Positions 43,257 through 51,147 of a stretch of 64,000 nucleotides of DNA are shown in pieces (position 1 is the first letter of the stretch; every line of letters begins with the position of its first letter). The notes under the pieces are model-generated. The model was not told where the DNA came from, did no database searches, and saw only the letters and a list, made by a program, of their open reading frames with translations. The stretch is from Solibacillus isronensis (GTDB taxonomy: Bacteria; Bacillota; Bacilli; Bacillales_A; Planococcaceae): assembly GCF_900168685.1 (NCBI RefSeq), contig NZ_FVZN01000012.1, forward strand, positions 1 to 64,000, in the 5' to 3' direction. Position numbers and translations under genes: made by a program.

Positions 43257-44195
43257 ATGTCGATTCAATTCAATTTAAATCTACTTCAGAATGGTATGCA
43301 TTTTATTTCAAAATCTTTAGAAACTATAAAGAATCAGGACGAAGATCTAAAGTATTCATTAATTAATTTACATGCTGGAACTCAGTTGCTATTAAAGGAA
43401 ATACTATTTCAAGAACATTGGTCTTTAATTTTCAGTAATTTAGAGAAGGCGGATAAATCAAAATTAGTATCTGGAGATTTTGCTAGTGTAAATCATGAAA
43501 ATTTGATTACTAGATTAAAGAATGTTGTGGGTGTTGAATTTGATAATGAATTGTTAGAAAAGATGGAATGGCTTAGAAAAGAAAGGAATAAGGCCGAACA
43601 TTATCATTTTGTAATATCTTCAGATATTTTAAAATCCAATATTGTAAAACTATTCACGTTTCTAATACCTTTTATTAATTTAGAACTTGTTGAGAAGGGA
43701 TTTTTAGAATCCGAAGATAGTACTTATTTAGAGATTCAAGAGTATTTACGTAGTTTTGATGACTATATAGAAGAAAAAATGATTGTTATAGAAGAGAAGT
43801 TAGAGGAAATTGAGCTACTTTTAGATTGTCCTATATGCAGTCAGCAAACTGTAGAGTTTATAGATGAAAGCGACGCACATTGCTATTTTTGTGATAAGAA
43901 TATCGAAAATTTTACAACTCAATATATTGAAATGTTTGTTGATACATATAGCCATATTAAAGACGGCGGGGAGTCCCCTTTATATGAATGCCCTGATTGT
44001 GATTGGGACACTTTTTTGCATCTGTATGATGATCAATATATTTGTCTGAGTTGTGGAATAAGGCCCACACAAGATGACTTGACAACATGTCCAGGACCAA
44101 GGTGTAATGAAAGGTTTGTCTTTAGAAATGAAAGTAAAATGGGATTTGAAGCATCATTTTGTGAAAATTGTATGGAGTATTTTAAGGATCTTTAA
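43257..44195 (+). CDS. HEPN-like domain protein with multiple zinc ribbons
   Basis: A 312-residue protein. The N-terminal about 170 residues are helical and contain RNKAEH (Arg110 to His115), the Rx4-6H motif of HEPN ribonucleases. A coiled-coil helix follows. The C-terminal half has several CxxC pairs (CPICSQQ, CYFC, CPDC, CLSC, CPGPRC, CENC), forming at least two and probably three zinc ribbons. HEPN RNases act in toxin-antitoxin and anti-phage defence. AAGGGTGAAG precedes the ATG. Just upstream of a DUF6338-like membrane protein. The RNase activity is inference from the motif. Confidence 0.7.
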   Translation: MSIQFNLNLLQNGMHFISKSLETIKNQDEDLKYSLINLHAGTQLLLKEILFQEHWSLIFSNLEKADKSKLVSGDFASVNHENLITRLKNVVGVEFDNELLEKMEWLRKERNKAEHYHFVISSDILKSNIVKLFTFLIPFINLELVEKGFLESEDSTYLEIQEYLRSFDDYIEEKMIVIEEKLEEIELLLDCPICSQQTVEFIDESDAHCYFCDKNIENFTTQYIEMFVDTYSHIKDGGESPLYECPDCDWDTFLHLYDDQYICLSCGIRPTQDDLTTCPGPRCNERFVFRNESKMGFEASFCENCMEYFKDL

Positions 44196-44283
44196 ATTCT
44201 GTCAGAACTTATCTTCAAGGACTAGTATGGAAATTTGTTAAATCATGTGAAATTCTATGTTGTCTAAAGGTGGCGTTATACAA

Positions 44284-45039
44284 TTGGAAAACTTTATAAG
44301 TACATTTATTTTTATTCTGCCAGGTATCATGACTTACTTCTGGTTGCAAGCTTTTGGCTTAGTACCTCCTACTAAGCACTCTGCTCCAGAACTCACTGGC
44401 ATTGCTGCTCTTCTCTGGTTGCCGGTAAGTTTCAGCACATTATTTTTATTAAATTTATGGGCAGAGGTTTTCGGTAATGTAAAGTCTATTTTAACTATTG
44501 AGGATTTTAGTAATGCTACTAATGATTTGAAATATTTAACTTTATTTCTTTTTATAAGTTTAGTCATAAGTTATGTTTTTAGTGTCATTTGGAGTGTATG
44601 GGGGCACAGAACCCTTGTCCGAATAATCAATAAGACTCGTAACGCTAGAAATATTGCAAATTATTCAAATGGTTCTACTGTTTGGGAAGAATTCTTTATT
44701 AAAATTGACGAAGAGCAAATTAATTCTGAAGATAAAAAAAGTTCTGAGCTTAAGGCAAGAAGCAAAAGAGTTAAAGAGGCGGTTTACATAGTACATAAAA
44801 TAGACAGTCCCGAGAAATTCATCGTAGGGTCGATGACAAAAGCTTCACGACCATTTGAAAGTATCAAGGGACTTGTTTTAGAGGATACCGAATCTTGGGA
44901 GGATGATATTAAAAATAATAATGATTATGAAATAAAAAAGGTGTATGTGGACTTTAGTTCTGGATTTATCGTAAAAGAATTAGACTTCAATAATCCTAAA
45001 GAGAAACCTAAACCTACACCTTTTAAAAGATTCAAATAA
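44284..45039 (+). CDS. DUF6338-like membrane protein
   Basis: About 251 residues. The first helix (FISTFIFILPGIMTYFWLQAF) is followed by two or three more membrane segments up to residue about 115, then a charged cytoplasmic domain. The layout and the PG in the first helix resemble DUF6338 proteins. TTG at 44,284 is chosen because AAAGGTGG lies ten bases upstream; an ATG at 44,257 in frame lacks a site. The C-terminus is basic and proline-rich (PKEKPKPTPFKRFK). It lies 88 bases after the HEPN-like gene. Confidence 0.6.
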   Translation: MENFISTFIFILPGIMTYFWLQAFGLVPPTKHSAPELTGIAALLWLPVSFSTLFLLNLWAEVFGNVKSILTIEDFSNATNDLKYLTLFLFISLVISYVFSVIWSVWGHRTLVRIINKTRNARNIANYSNGSTVWEEFFIKIDEEQINSEDKKSSELKARSKRVKEAVYIVHKIDSPEKFIVGSMTKASRPFESIKGLVLEDTESWEDDIKNNNDYEIKKVYVDFSSGFIVKELDFNNPKEKPKPTPFKRFK

Positions 45040-45159
45040 CTATACTTTCTTGGGAGGTGGAGAGACTTTCTGTGCATCAACAGAATTCTTGATTCTACCT
45101 CCTGGTTTTTTTGAAGTTGGTCTGCTTTTTGTAGTAGATGAAACTGCTCGTTTTTTCAT
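45040..45159 (-). CDS. Tiny basic protein with proline/lysine tail (1)
   Basis: 39 residues: MKKRAVSSTTKSRPTSKKPG... ending AQKVSPPPKKV. GGGAGG lies seven bases upstream. It ends exactly next to the DUF6338-like gene, which converges from the other strand. Its tail matches that of the 45,185-45,286 protein. Translation is inferred from the ribosome binding site and the shared tail. Confidence 0.55.
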   Translation of the reverse strand: MKKRAVSSTTKSRPTSKKPGGRIKNSVDAQKVSPPPKKV

Positions 45160-45184
45160 TGTATTTCCTCCCAGACAAGTGAAA

Positions 45185-45286
45185 TTATTTTTTGGGTTTA
45201 GGGATAGGTGGAGAGACTTTTTTCCCTTCGACTGATCGCTCTTCTTTTTTATTATAGATTTTGTTTACTTGTATATTCAGATTCAT
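45185..45286 (-). CDS. Tiny basic protein with proline/lysine tail (2)
   Basis: 33 residues: MNLNIQVNKIYNKKEERS... ending GKKVSPPIPKPKK. GAGGAATT precedes the ATG. It lies 25 bases before the similar 39-residue ORF on the same strand. The pair share the tail pattern KVSPPxPKK but differ elsewhere. Confidence 0.55.
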   Translation of the reverse strand: MNLNIQVNKIYNKKEERSVEGKKVSPPIPKPKK

Positions 45287-45397
45287 AGTAATTCCTCTTT
45301 CTTGAATAGTATGGTGTATGTAGATGGGTAATTATTAAAATCATATCATTATTTGTAATTAATAAAAATGACAAAGAGCGATTTGCGGTTTCTCAAC

Positions 45398-46003
45398 TCA
45401 CTTTTTCTTTTCGTGTAGCTTAACAAGCTTATAAAATGTAGTCTTCTTTATATTTAATAACTCCATTGATTTCACCGCTGTAATTTCTTCAGCTTTCCAT
45501 CTATTGTATACTTCCACAAACTCATCAGATATTTTTATCTCTGGCCGGCCGAATTTAACTCCATTTTTTAGTGCTGTATCTATACCTTCTCGTTGACTCT
45601 TTCGAATTCGATTTCGATCTTCTTCGGCCATCCAAGAAAGGATCTGCAGCACAAGGTCAGCAATAAATGTTCCCAAACTGTCTTTATACTGTGTCGTATC
45701 TAGTAACGGCATATCCATAACAACAATATCAGCTTCAAGATTCTTGGTCAGGTCATTCCATTCTTTAAGAATCTCTTCTTTATTGCGCCCAAACCGATCT
45801 AATGAATGAATGTATAGCACGTCACCTTTGCGAATGATCCGTTTCAATAGTTGATACTGTGGACGGTCGAAGTTCTTCCCACTTTGTTTATCCATGTAAA
45901 TGTCTCGTTCATTGATTCCCATATTGATCATCGCATCAAATTGGCGCCCTTCATTTTGATCTTTTGTACTCACTCGAATATAACCAAATTTTCGATTTTC
46001 CAT
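45398..46003 (-). CDS. Serine recombinase (resolvase/invertase family)
   Basis: A 201-residue small serine recombinase: RKFGYIRVSTKDQNEGRQ (catalytic Ser), IHSLDRFGRNKEEI, then the E-helix with AEEDRNRIRKSQREGI, and a C-terminal helix-turn-helix (TAVKSMELLNIKKTTFYKLV). It is not closely like the Tn917 or 56-kb resolvases. Three dyads directly upstream (46,047-46,173) are probably its recombination site. It may stabilise the plasmid by resolving multimers or belong to a lost transposon. Confidence 0.88.
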   Translation of the reverse strand: MENRKFGYIRVSTKDQNEGRQFDAMINMGINERDIYMDKQSGKNFDRPQYQLLKRIIRKGDVLYIHSLDRFGRNKEEILKEWNDLTKNLEADIVVMDMPLLDTTQYKDSLGTFIADLVLQILSWMAEEDRNRIRKSQREGIDTALKNGVKFGRPEIKISDEFVEVYNRWKAEEITAVKSMELLNIKKTTFYKLVKLHEKKK

Positions 46004-46046
46004 CGTATCACTCCGAAATTACAGTTTTATCTAATTATAACTTAAA

Positions 46047-46173
46047 AACGTTCGTAAAAGTGTATGAAATAAAATGAACGTCCGTAAATATTTTTTATAT
46101 ATTTACGGACGTTTATTTTGTTTGAAACGATAGATTTAAGATTGGTTCGTAAAAGTCTACTTTTACGAACGTC
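46047..46173. promoter_or_regulatory. Putative resolvase site with three dyads
   Basis: Three related elements lie upstream of the recombinase: a half-site AACGTTCGTAAAAGT at 46,047, an inverted repeat AACGTCCGTAAATA/TATTTACGGACGTT at 46,077-46,113, and GGTTCGTAAAAGT/CTTTTACGAACGTC at 46,144-46,173. Shared GTTCGTAAA units with different spacing are typical of res sites. Confidence 0.7.
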
Positions 46174-46317
46174 AAGTGTAGTTTATATGTCATTGATATT
46201 CTATATATATATGGTTTTTATAAAGATGCAGTTTCTGATTAGAGCTTTTTGACTAACTTCGTTAATTAGCATATAATTGTTTATGTAGTTAAATATTATT
46301 AGGAGGGTTATTAAAAA

Positions 46318-46362
46318 ATGACACACTCAATTAGACTTCGTTTCCCAACTTTGAATCAGTAA
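46318..46362 (+). CDS. Leader peptide 1 of the mef-msr operon, 14 residues
   Basis: MTHSIRLRFPTLNQ with AGGAGGG ten bases upstream. The RLR tripeptide is a +x+ macrolide arrest motif, and the start resembles the msr(A) leader MTASMRLK. Stalling here would alter the downstream leader structures before the terminator at 46,591. Confidence 0.75.
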   Translation: MTHSIRLRFPTLNQ

Positions 46363-46372
46363 TTGAATACGT

Positions 46373-46427
46373 TCAAAGGCTCTGTTTGTGAAATCAGAGT
46401 AAACGGGATAAGTCTGTCCTTTTTTAA
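46373..46427 (+). promoter_or_regulatory. Leader structure after leader peptide 1
   Basis: AAAGGCTCTG and CAGAG can pair, and AAAGG can also pair with CCTTTTTT further on. With the T-run near 46,421 this is a candidate attenuator. The alternative pairings are not resolved by eye. Confidence 0.45.
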
Positions 46428-46590
46428 TAATCTTCACTTTTTTATAGAGGTATAGTAGTTAAAGAAGAGTGTATAACTCTACCTTTTATAATTCTGTAGT
46501 TTTCTTTAATCAAGAATTTGATGGACTATGTACTAAAAACTGTCTTTAATTACCTTGTATAAATTGATTAGTAGAATCCCCTTTACTTTT

Positions 46591-46622
46591 ACTCACAGAT
46601 AACCCGTCTGTGAGTTTTTTAT
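46591..46622 (+). terminator. Intrinsic terminator in the mef leader
   Basis: ACTCACAGA pairs with TCTGTGAGT followed by TTTTTT. It lies between leader peptide 1 and leader peptide 2 with no full gene upstream, so it is probably a macrolide-controlled transcription attenuator. Confidence 0.75.
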
Positions 46623-46648
46623 TTTCTAGGAGAATGGAGGAATTACTC

Positions 46649-46672
46649 ATGATGACTTTGCTTTTCTATTGA
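46649..46672 (+). CDS. Leader peptide 2, MMTLLFY
   Basis: Seven codons, stop TGA, with GGAGG 8 bases upstream. It ends in the same LLFY as leader 3 in front of the ABC-F gene. Downstream inverted repeats (GATACGAGCTT/AAGCTCGTATC and CGTATCGAT/ATCGATACG) lead into the mef ribosome binding site, so it is likely a stalling-dependent regulator of mef. Confidence 0.7.
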   Translation: MMTLLFY

Positions 46673-46748
46673 TACGAGCTTGTTTGTTTATGCGATAAGC
46701 TCGTATCGATGAAAAATCGATACGCTATATGATCAGGAGGTATCGATT
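46670..46748 (+). promoter_or_regulatory. mef leader hairpins
   Basis: GATACGAGCTT at 46,671 pairs with AAGCTCGTATC near 46,694, while CGTATCGAT can instead pair with ATCGATACG near 46,715, and a further GTATCGAT follows the AGGAGG at 46,736. These mutually exclusive pairings around the ribosome binding site are typical of translational attenuation. Confidence 0.6.
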
Positions 46749-46751
46749 GAA

Positions 46752-47936
46752 ATGAAAAATTGGAAAAAAAGACTTTTTGCTATATACACCGGACAATTCT
46801 TTTCTCTATTGAGCAGTGCTGCTGTTCAATTTAGTATCATCTGGTGGTTGACCGACGCTACAGGTTCGCCACTTGTTCTGGCATTGGCCGGAGTAGCCGG
46901 TTTTTTGCCGCAAGCGCTTATTGGACCCATAGCCGGAACCATCATTGATCGCTACTCACGTAAGATGATGATGATTTTAGCTGATATGACGGTAGCTTTC
47001 GGAAGTTTCATACTATTTATCACGATGTACTTCCAAGAGCCTAGCCTGGTATTGATCATTTCAGTACTGATTTTACGTTCCATAGCAACGGCCTTCCACG
47101 TACCGTCGTTGCAGGCCTCTATTCCATTGTTAGTTCCTGAGGAACATTACACAAAAGTGGCAGGATGGGGGCAAATGGTAAGTTCGATTACTAATATTGT
47201 GGGACCAGCAATAGGGGTCTCATTGTTGGCTATCGCCACCATAGAATGGGTATTACTGTTGGACATCTTGGGAGCAGTTATTGCCACTTCCATTCTTTTG
47301 TTTATTCATATTCCAAAAGTGACAGAGGATAAAAGCGCTGCACCGTTGAGCTTTGTGACGGAAATGAAAGAAGGCTATCAGGCGGTTACTCAGCACCGAC
47401 TCCTAATTAAGTTAGTCATCGTGATGACCATCGTAGCGGTGCTGTACATTCCATTAGGAACGTACTTTCCGCTAATGGTTCGTAATCACTTCGAAAGAGG
47501 CGTCATAGAAGCCGGAATTGTAGAAATCACATTTGCAATCGGTTTAATTCTTGGGGGAGTTTTGGTGGGATTCGTAGGAGATCGATATAGTAAAGGAAAA
47601 ACCATGGCCGCCGGTATGGCCTTATTAGGTGGAGCTTTACTGATTTCAGGTCTGCTGGTTCCCTCAGCTTTCTTCATATTTATTGGACTAAGTTTTTTTA
47701 TGGGGCTGTCGGGGCCGCTGTTTTCAGCGCCATTTTATGCGTTCATCCAAACTGAAATTGAACCTCGATTGTTGGGACGGGCATTTAGCTTTATAACGAG
47801 TCTGTCACTTCTTGCAACACCCTTAGGTTTTGGGGTGGCAGGAATTATTGCAGAAGTCACGGATATAGCCGTATTATTTGCTGTTACAGGATGTTTGATC
47901 GTGGTAAATGCGATTATCACTTATAAGATGAACTAG
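46752..47936 (+). CDS. mef: MFS macrolide-efflux-type transporter (Mef family)
   Basis: A 394-residue, 12-helix transporter. The start KRLFAIYTGQFFSLLSSAAVQF, the GPIAGTIIDRYSRKMMM motif A and the STAF-like RSIATAFHVPSLQASIPLLVP match the Mef(A/E) pattern, but the sequence is clearly divergent from Mef(A). AGGAGG is nine bases before the ATG at 46,752. It is paired with an Msr-type ABC-F gene downstream, as in mef(A)-msr(D), which supports macrolides as substrates. The exact allele is unknown to me. Confidence 0.8.
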   Translation: MKNWKKRLFAIYTGQFFSLLSSAAVQFSIIWWLTDATGSPLVLALAGVAGFLPQALIGPIAGTIIDRYSRKMMMILADMTVAFGSFILFITMYFQEPSLVLIISVLILRSIATAFHVPSLQASIPLLVPEEHYTKVAGWGQMVSSITNIVGPAIGVSLLAIATIEWVLLLDILGAVIATSILLFIHIPKVTEDKSAAPLSFVTEMKEGYQAVTQHRLLIKLVIVMTIVAVLYIPLGTYFPLMVRNHFERGVIEAGIVEITFAIGLILGGVLVGFVGDRYSKGKTMAAGMALLGGALLISGLLVPSAFFIFIGLSFFMGLSGPLFSAPFYAFIQTEIEPRLLGRAFSFITSLSLLATPLGFGVAGIIAEVTDIAVLFAVTGCLIVVNAIITYKMN

Positions 47937-47948
47937 GAGGAGAAAGTA

Positions 47949-47972
47949 ATGCAGTTTTTATTGTTTTATTAA
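47949..47972 (+). CDS. Leader peptide 3, MQFLLFY
   Basis: Seven codons, stop TAA, with GGAGGAG overlapping the mef stop codon. Same length and same LLFY end as leader 2. It is followed by the same kind of repeats (ATACGGGCTT...AAGGCTCGTAT, GTATCGAT...ATCGGTAC) before the ABC-F ribosome binding site (GGAGG near 48,032). Confidence 0.7.
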   Translation: MQFLLFY

Positions 47973-48043
47973 TACGGGCTTGAAGTAAGGCTCGTATCGA
48001 TTATGGCTATCGGTACGAAATTAAAAATTTCGGAGGTAGCACA

Positions 48044-49504
48044 ATGGAAAAAATTTGTTTTGAACTAAAAAATATTGAACTCTCCTTTTTAGATAAAGAG
48101 GTCTTGAGAATTGAAAATTTAGCTATTCATCAATTTGATCGTATTGGGATTGTTGGGAAAAATGGTGCAGGAAAGACTACACTAATGAAATTACTAACGG
48201 GTCAGATTGAGCCTGAAAAAGGTCAAGTATTAAAGGCTGTCGAGTTCGGTCACTTTAAGCAAATGGAAACACCAGAAAAGTTAGATAGTGAATATGATTA
48301 TTCTTTATTAGGGAAATTGAACATTCCACAGAACATGAATTACTTAAGTGGTGGAGAGGAGTCGAGGTTAAAATTAGTTCAACTATTTTCGCAATATCAT
48401 GAAGCTCTTTTACTAGATGAACCAACAACGCACCTTGATTCGGAAGGTACTTCCTTTGTAATTGATGAGCTTCGATACTATTATGGAGCGTTAATTATTA
48501 TAAGTCATGATAGGAAGCTCCTTGACGAGCTGGTTACATCAATCTGGGAAGTTCAGGACGCACAGGTAAGCGTCTATACGGGGAACTATAGTTACTATGC
48601 GAAACAAAAAGAAAGAGAGCGGAACCAGCAACTTCAGGCTAGAGAACAATTTCAGAAAGAAAAGAGTCGTCTTGAAAGAGCTGCCCAAGATAAAATGAAA
48701 AAAGCGGAAAAGATTACACAGTCAGGTCGAATGTCAAAAAAGGAAAGTAAATCTAAAGCAAACAGAATGTTTGAATCTAAATCAAAAGGAACCGGACAGA
48801 AATCAGTACACCGAGCTGCGAAAGCAATTGAGCAAAGGATTGAGCAACTTGAAGAAGTTGATCCTTTAAGAATTGAAAAAAGTATAATCTTTCCCAAACA
48901 AGAAACATTGGAATTACACAATTCTTTTCCTGTCATGGCAAATCAATTAACTATAAAAGTTGAAGAAAAAATTTTATTAGATGAAGCAAGCTTCCAATTT
49001 CCAAGAGGAAAAAAGATTGCGATTTTAGGTCCGAATGGAAGTGGGAAAAGCACTTTACTAAAGTTGATTGCACGAAGAGACGAGGCATTAACAATCTCTC
49101 CAAAAGCAAAGATAGGTTATTTTCAACAAACTAGTTATCGATTTACAGGTGATGACACTCTAATTGAATATGTAAAAAAACATTCAGATTTTGATGAAGG
49201 ATTTTTGAGGTCTGTTCTCCATACTATGGATTTCACAGGTACAGATATTCAAAAGAAACTGACATCGTTAAGTGGTGGAGAGGCTATACGTTTACAGTTG
49301 TGTCTTCTTTTTCTCGGAGCATTTAATATACTTTTATTAGACGAGCCAACTAACTTTCTAGATTTACATGCTATTAAGGCGCTAGAAACCTTTATAAAGA
49401 GTTATGATGGGACGATATTGCTTGTTTCACATGATGAGGTATTTGTGCAAAATGTAGTGGATTTACGATATAAAATTGACAAAAAAAAATTAACGGTTCT
49501 ATAG
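48044..49504 (+). CDS. msr: ABC-F ribosome protection protein, Msr type
   Basis: A 486-residue protein with two ABC domains and no membrane segment. Walker A: GKNGAGKTTLM (about 38) and GPNGSGKSTLL (about 330). Signatures: LSGGEESRLKL and LSGGEAIRLQL. Walker B/EQ: LLLDEPTTHLD and LLLDEPTNFLD. Between them lies a long charged inter-domain linker (about 185-270), the part that enters the ribosome exit tunnel and displaces drug. Length equals Msr(D) (487), but sequence differs, so a new or rare Msr variant is possible. Regulated by its own leader peptide 3. Confidence 0.88.
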   Translation: MEKICFELKNIELSFLDKEVLRIENLAIHQFDRIGIVGKNGAGKTTLMKLLTGQIEPEKGQVLKAVEFGHFKQMETPEKLDSEYDYSLLGKLNIPQNMNYLSGGEESRLKLVQLFSQYHEALLLDEPTTHLDSEGTSFVIDELRYYYGALIIISHDRKLLDELVTSIWEVQDAQVSVYTGNYSYYAKQKERERNQQLQAREQFQKEKSRLERAAQDKMKKAEKITQSGRMSKKESKSKANRMFESKSKGTGQKSVHRAAKAIEQRIEQLEEVDPLRIEKSIIFPKQETLELHNSFPVMANQLTIKVEEKILLDEASFQFPRGKKIAILGPNGSGKSTLLKLIARRDEALTISPKAKIGYFQQTSYRFTGDDTLIEYVKKHSDFDEGFLRSVLHTMDFTGTDIQKKLTSLSGGEAIRLQLCLLFLGAFNILLLDEPTNFLDLHAIKALETFIKSYDGTILLVSHDEVFVQNVVDLRYKIDKKKLTVL

Positions 49505-49528
49505 TGTTTATCTATTTTTACATTTTAA

Positions 49529-49570
49529 AAAACCTAAGAAGAGTGACGAAAATCACTCTTCTTAGGTTTT
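49529..49570. terminator. Bidirectional Rho-independent terminator
   Basis: AACCTAAGAAGAGTGA pairs perfectly with TCACTCTTCTTAGGTT, with A-run before and T-run after. It separates msr from the convergent 49,577-49,927 gene. Confidence 0.9.
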
Positions 49571-49576
49571 AGTGCT

Positions 49577-49927
49577 TTATTTTAAACCGTATTTTCTTAA
49601 GTAGACAGCATTCATCGCCAGTTGGAAAGAATCTGAATCGAGATTCTCAACGAGTTCAAGTGGTGTACAGTCTTCGTTCGCATTATATAGATGGACTGCA
49701 AGCTTCAATAGACTTGCCGTGCCCCTTGAAAAATCCTGTTCTTTAAAGCATCTGTCCGAACTGAACCCACCATCAGTTAGGTAAGGAAGAGCTTTTTTGA
49801 CAAGTTCGTCATTACCAGTAAGGACATAGATTAGCGTCTGGTATTCATGGCTCCTCTGTTGATAAGAGTTAAGTTTTTGTAGCGCTTCGTTATACAATAT
49901 GTGATGGCTTTCTGTAAACAATGACAA
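49577..49927 (-). CDS. DUF6075-like protein
   Basis: A 116-residue helical protein: LFTESHHILYNEALQKLN..., TLIYVLTGNDELVKKALPY, and a C-terminal LLKLAVHLYNANEDCTPLELV. This helix order resembles DUF6075 proteins, common on Bacillota mobile elements and of unknown function. The start is TTG at 49,927 with GAAAGGGG upstream. Monocistronic. Confidence 0.55.
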   Translation of the reverse strand: MSLFTESHHILYNEALQKLNSYQQRSHEYQTLIYVLTGNDELVKKALPYLTDGGFSSDRCFKEQDFSRGTASLLKLAVHLYNANEDCTPLELVENLDSDSFQLAMNAVYLRKYGLK

Positions 49928-50099
49928 TGTTTAGGGCCCCTTTCATCTCTCTTCATTTAATGTTTTTCTTTGAATGTAATCTTACAATTAGCATATCATT
50001 TCCAGCCTTCTAAATGGTAGCTTTCTTAGGAACGCCTTAGAATAATTGGGTGGCTAGTGTTGAAATTTAATAAACTGAAAACCCTCCGGAGAGGGTTTA

Positions 50100-50558
50100 T
50101 CAGATGTACATCTGTTTTTTCAATGAGACTCCGTTTTTATGACTGACAATCAAAGAATCCAAGACCTCGATATTTAAAATTTTGCCTATCTCAACCAATT
50201 TTTCACTCACACTAACATCTTCCGATGAACATTGACAGTGACCTGAAGGATGATTATGGGCAACGATGATGCTGTGAGCATTGTTCATAATGGCTGTCTT
50301 GAAGACCTCCCGAGGATGGACGATGCTGGCACCTAATGACCCTGTATGACAGCGGTGTACGGTAATGACCTGGTTCTTAGCGTTCAAACAGATGACGAGG
50401 AACACCTCACGGTCTTCATCTCCTATGAGTGCCTGAACAAATTTGATGGCATCTATGGGTTCCGTTATCTTCTCCGGTAGGTAACTTTTATATGACTCTT
50501 CGATTTCTTTGATCTCCTGTTTGATCCGTGTGATTTCAATGATTTTTTCAAAATGCAT
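50100..50558 (-). CDS. radC: RadC/JAB-domain protein (copy 1)
   Basis: A 152-residue RadC-family protein with the JAMM metal motif HNHPSG (AHNHPSGHCQCS) and a conserved Glu earlier (HPREVFKTAIM). It lacks the N-terminal helix-hairpin-helix of chromosomal RadC, like many plasmid members such as YeeS. Role unclear; links to conjugation and anti-restriction regions are common. A second copy with about 75% similar residues lies at 53,731. The 480 bases upstream are also duplicated. GGGAGC is upstream of the ATG. Confidence 0.88.
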   Translation of the reverse strand: MHFEKIIEITRIKQEIKEIEESYKSYLPEKITEPIDAIKFVQALIGDEDREVFLVICLNAKNQVITVHRCHTGSLGASIVHPREVFKTAIMNNAHSIIVAHNHPSGHCQCSSEDVSVSEKLVEIGKILNIEVLDSLIVSHKNGVSLKKQMYI

Positions 50559-50566
50559 GTGTATCG

Positions 50567-51056
50567 CTCCCTTTCAATTTTGGTCCGCCGGGCGGAAGTA
50601 GTCCCAAAAGGGATTATTTTTTGCCTTTTGGTAAGGAAGACGGATACAATACCTAGAGGGCCGGTCAAGGGTCTCAGCGGAAAAGTTTTTAGCGCAGCCG
50701 GTATAAAAAGTTTTTCGCCCCTTGAACTGGACTCTCCTGTCTTGAGACGAAATAGGGATAGGGCGAAGCTATGGAATCTGTCCATATTTGGTCCTTAGAC
50801 AGGCTGTGGGTGTGTACGCTCCGGTGGCCACAAGAAAAAAATAACGACAAAAAAAGGTAGCCAGCTGTTGGCTACCCTCTGATTGGTATGCTCTTGTGTT
50901 TCCGACTCGTTCGTCCGTGAAGAAAAAGACAGGAATCTACAGGCTGTCCGTTAGGATACAGCTTGTGATTATCGGCTTTTTTAGGACGAAGCGACACGTA
51001 GAGCGACTTGATGCACTTTTAGTCGCTCTAGTGCAGTCGCCCGATATAGTACCTAA
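50567..51056 (-). ncRNA. Conserved structured non-coding leader of radC (copy 1)
   Basis: About 490 bases nearly identical to 54,198-54,676, both directly upstream of a radC gene and both without a conserved reading frame. It holds many stems: GAGCGAC/GTCGCTC, ACAGGCTGT/ACAGCTTGT, GGTAGCCA/TGGCTACC with T-run, CCTTGAAC/GGTCAAGG, CCAAAAGG/CCTTTTGG and GCCGGGCGG-type ends. Some differences between copies keep pairing through G-U or matched changes. GC is higher than in the neighbours. Likely a structured RNA or long leader; not a class I can name. Confidence 0.55.
50848..50876 (-). terminator. Intrinsic terminator inside the radC leader (copy 1)
   Basis: GGTAGCCA/TGGCTACC stem at 50,856-50,876 with a seven-T run on the minus strand. 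It splits the conserved segment into an upstream part of about 180 bases and a downstream part of about 290 bases. Confidence 0.85.
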
Positions 51057-51147
51057 ATAAAAATGCTATAGCTAGAAATCCTTTGTATCTAAAACAAGAA
51101 AGTCTATATAATCTCGATCTAGAAACTAAATATCATCTAAAAAATCA

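Noticed and set aside
45050..45235. Plus-strand 61-codon frame after the DUF6338-like gene
   Set aside because: It is antisense to the two tiny minus-strand ORFs, which have proper ribosome binding sites and matching tails.
50465..50785. Minus-strand frame of 106 codons within the radC leader
   Set aside because: The matching segment at 54,198-54,676 is open in a different frame (54,167-54,469) with an unrelated peptide, so the frame is not conserved.
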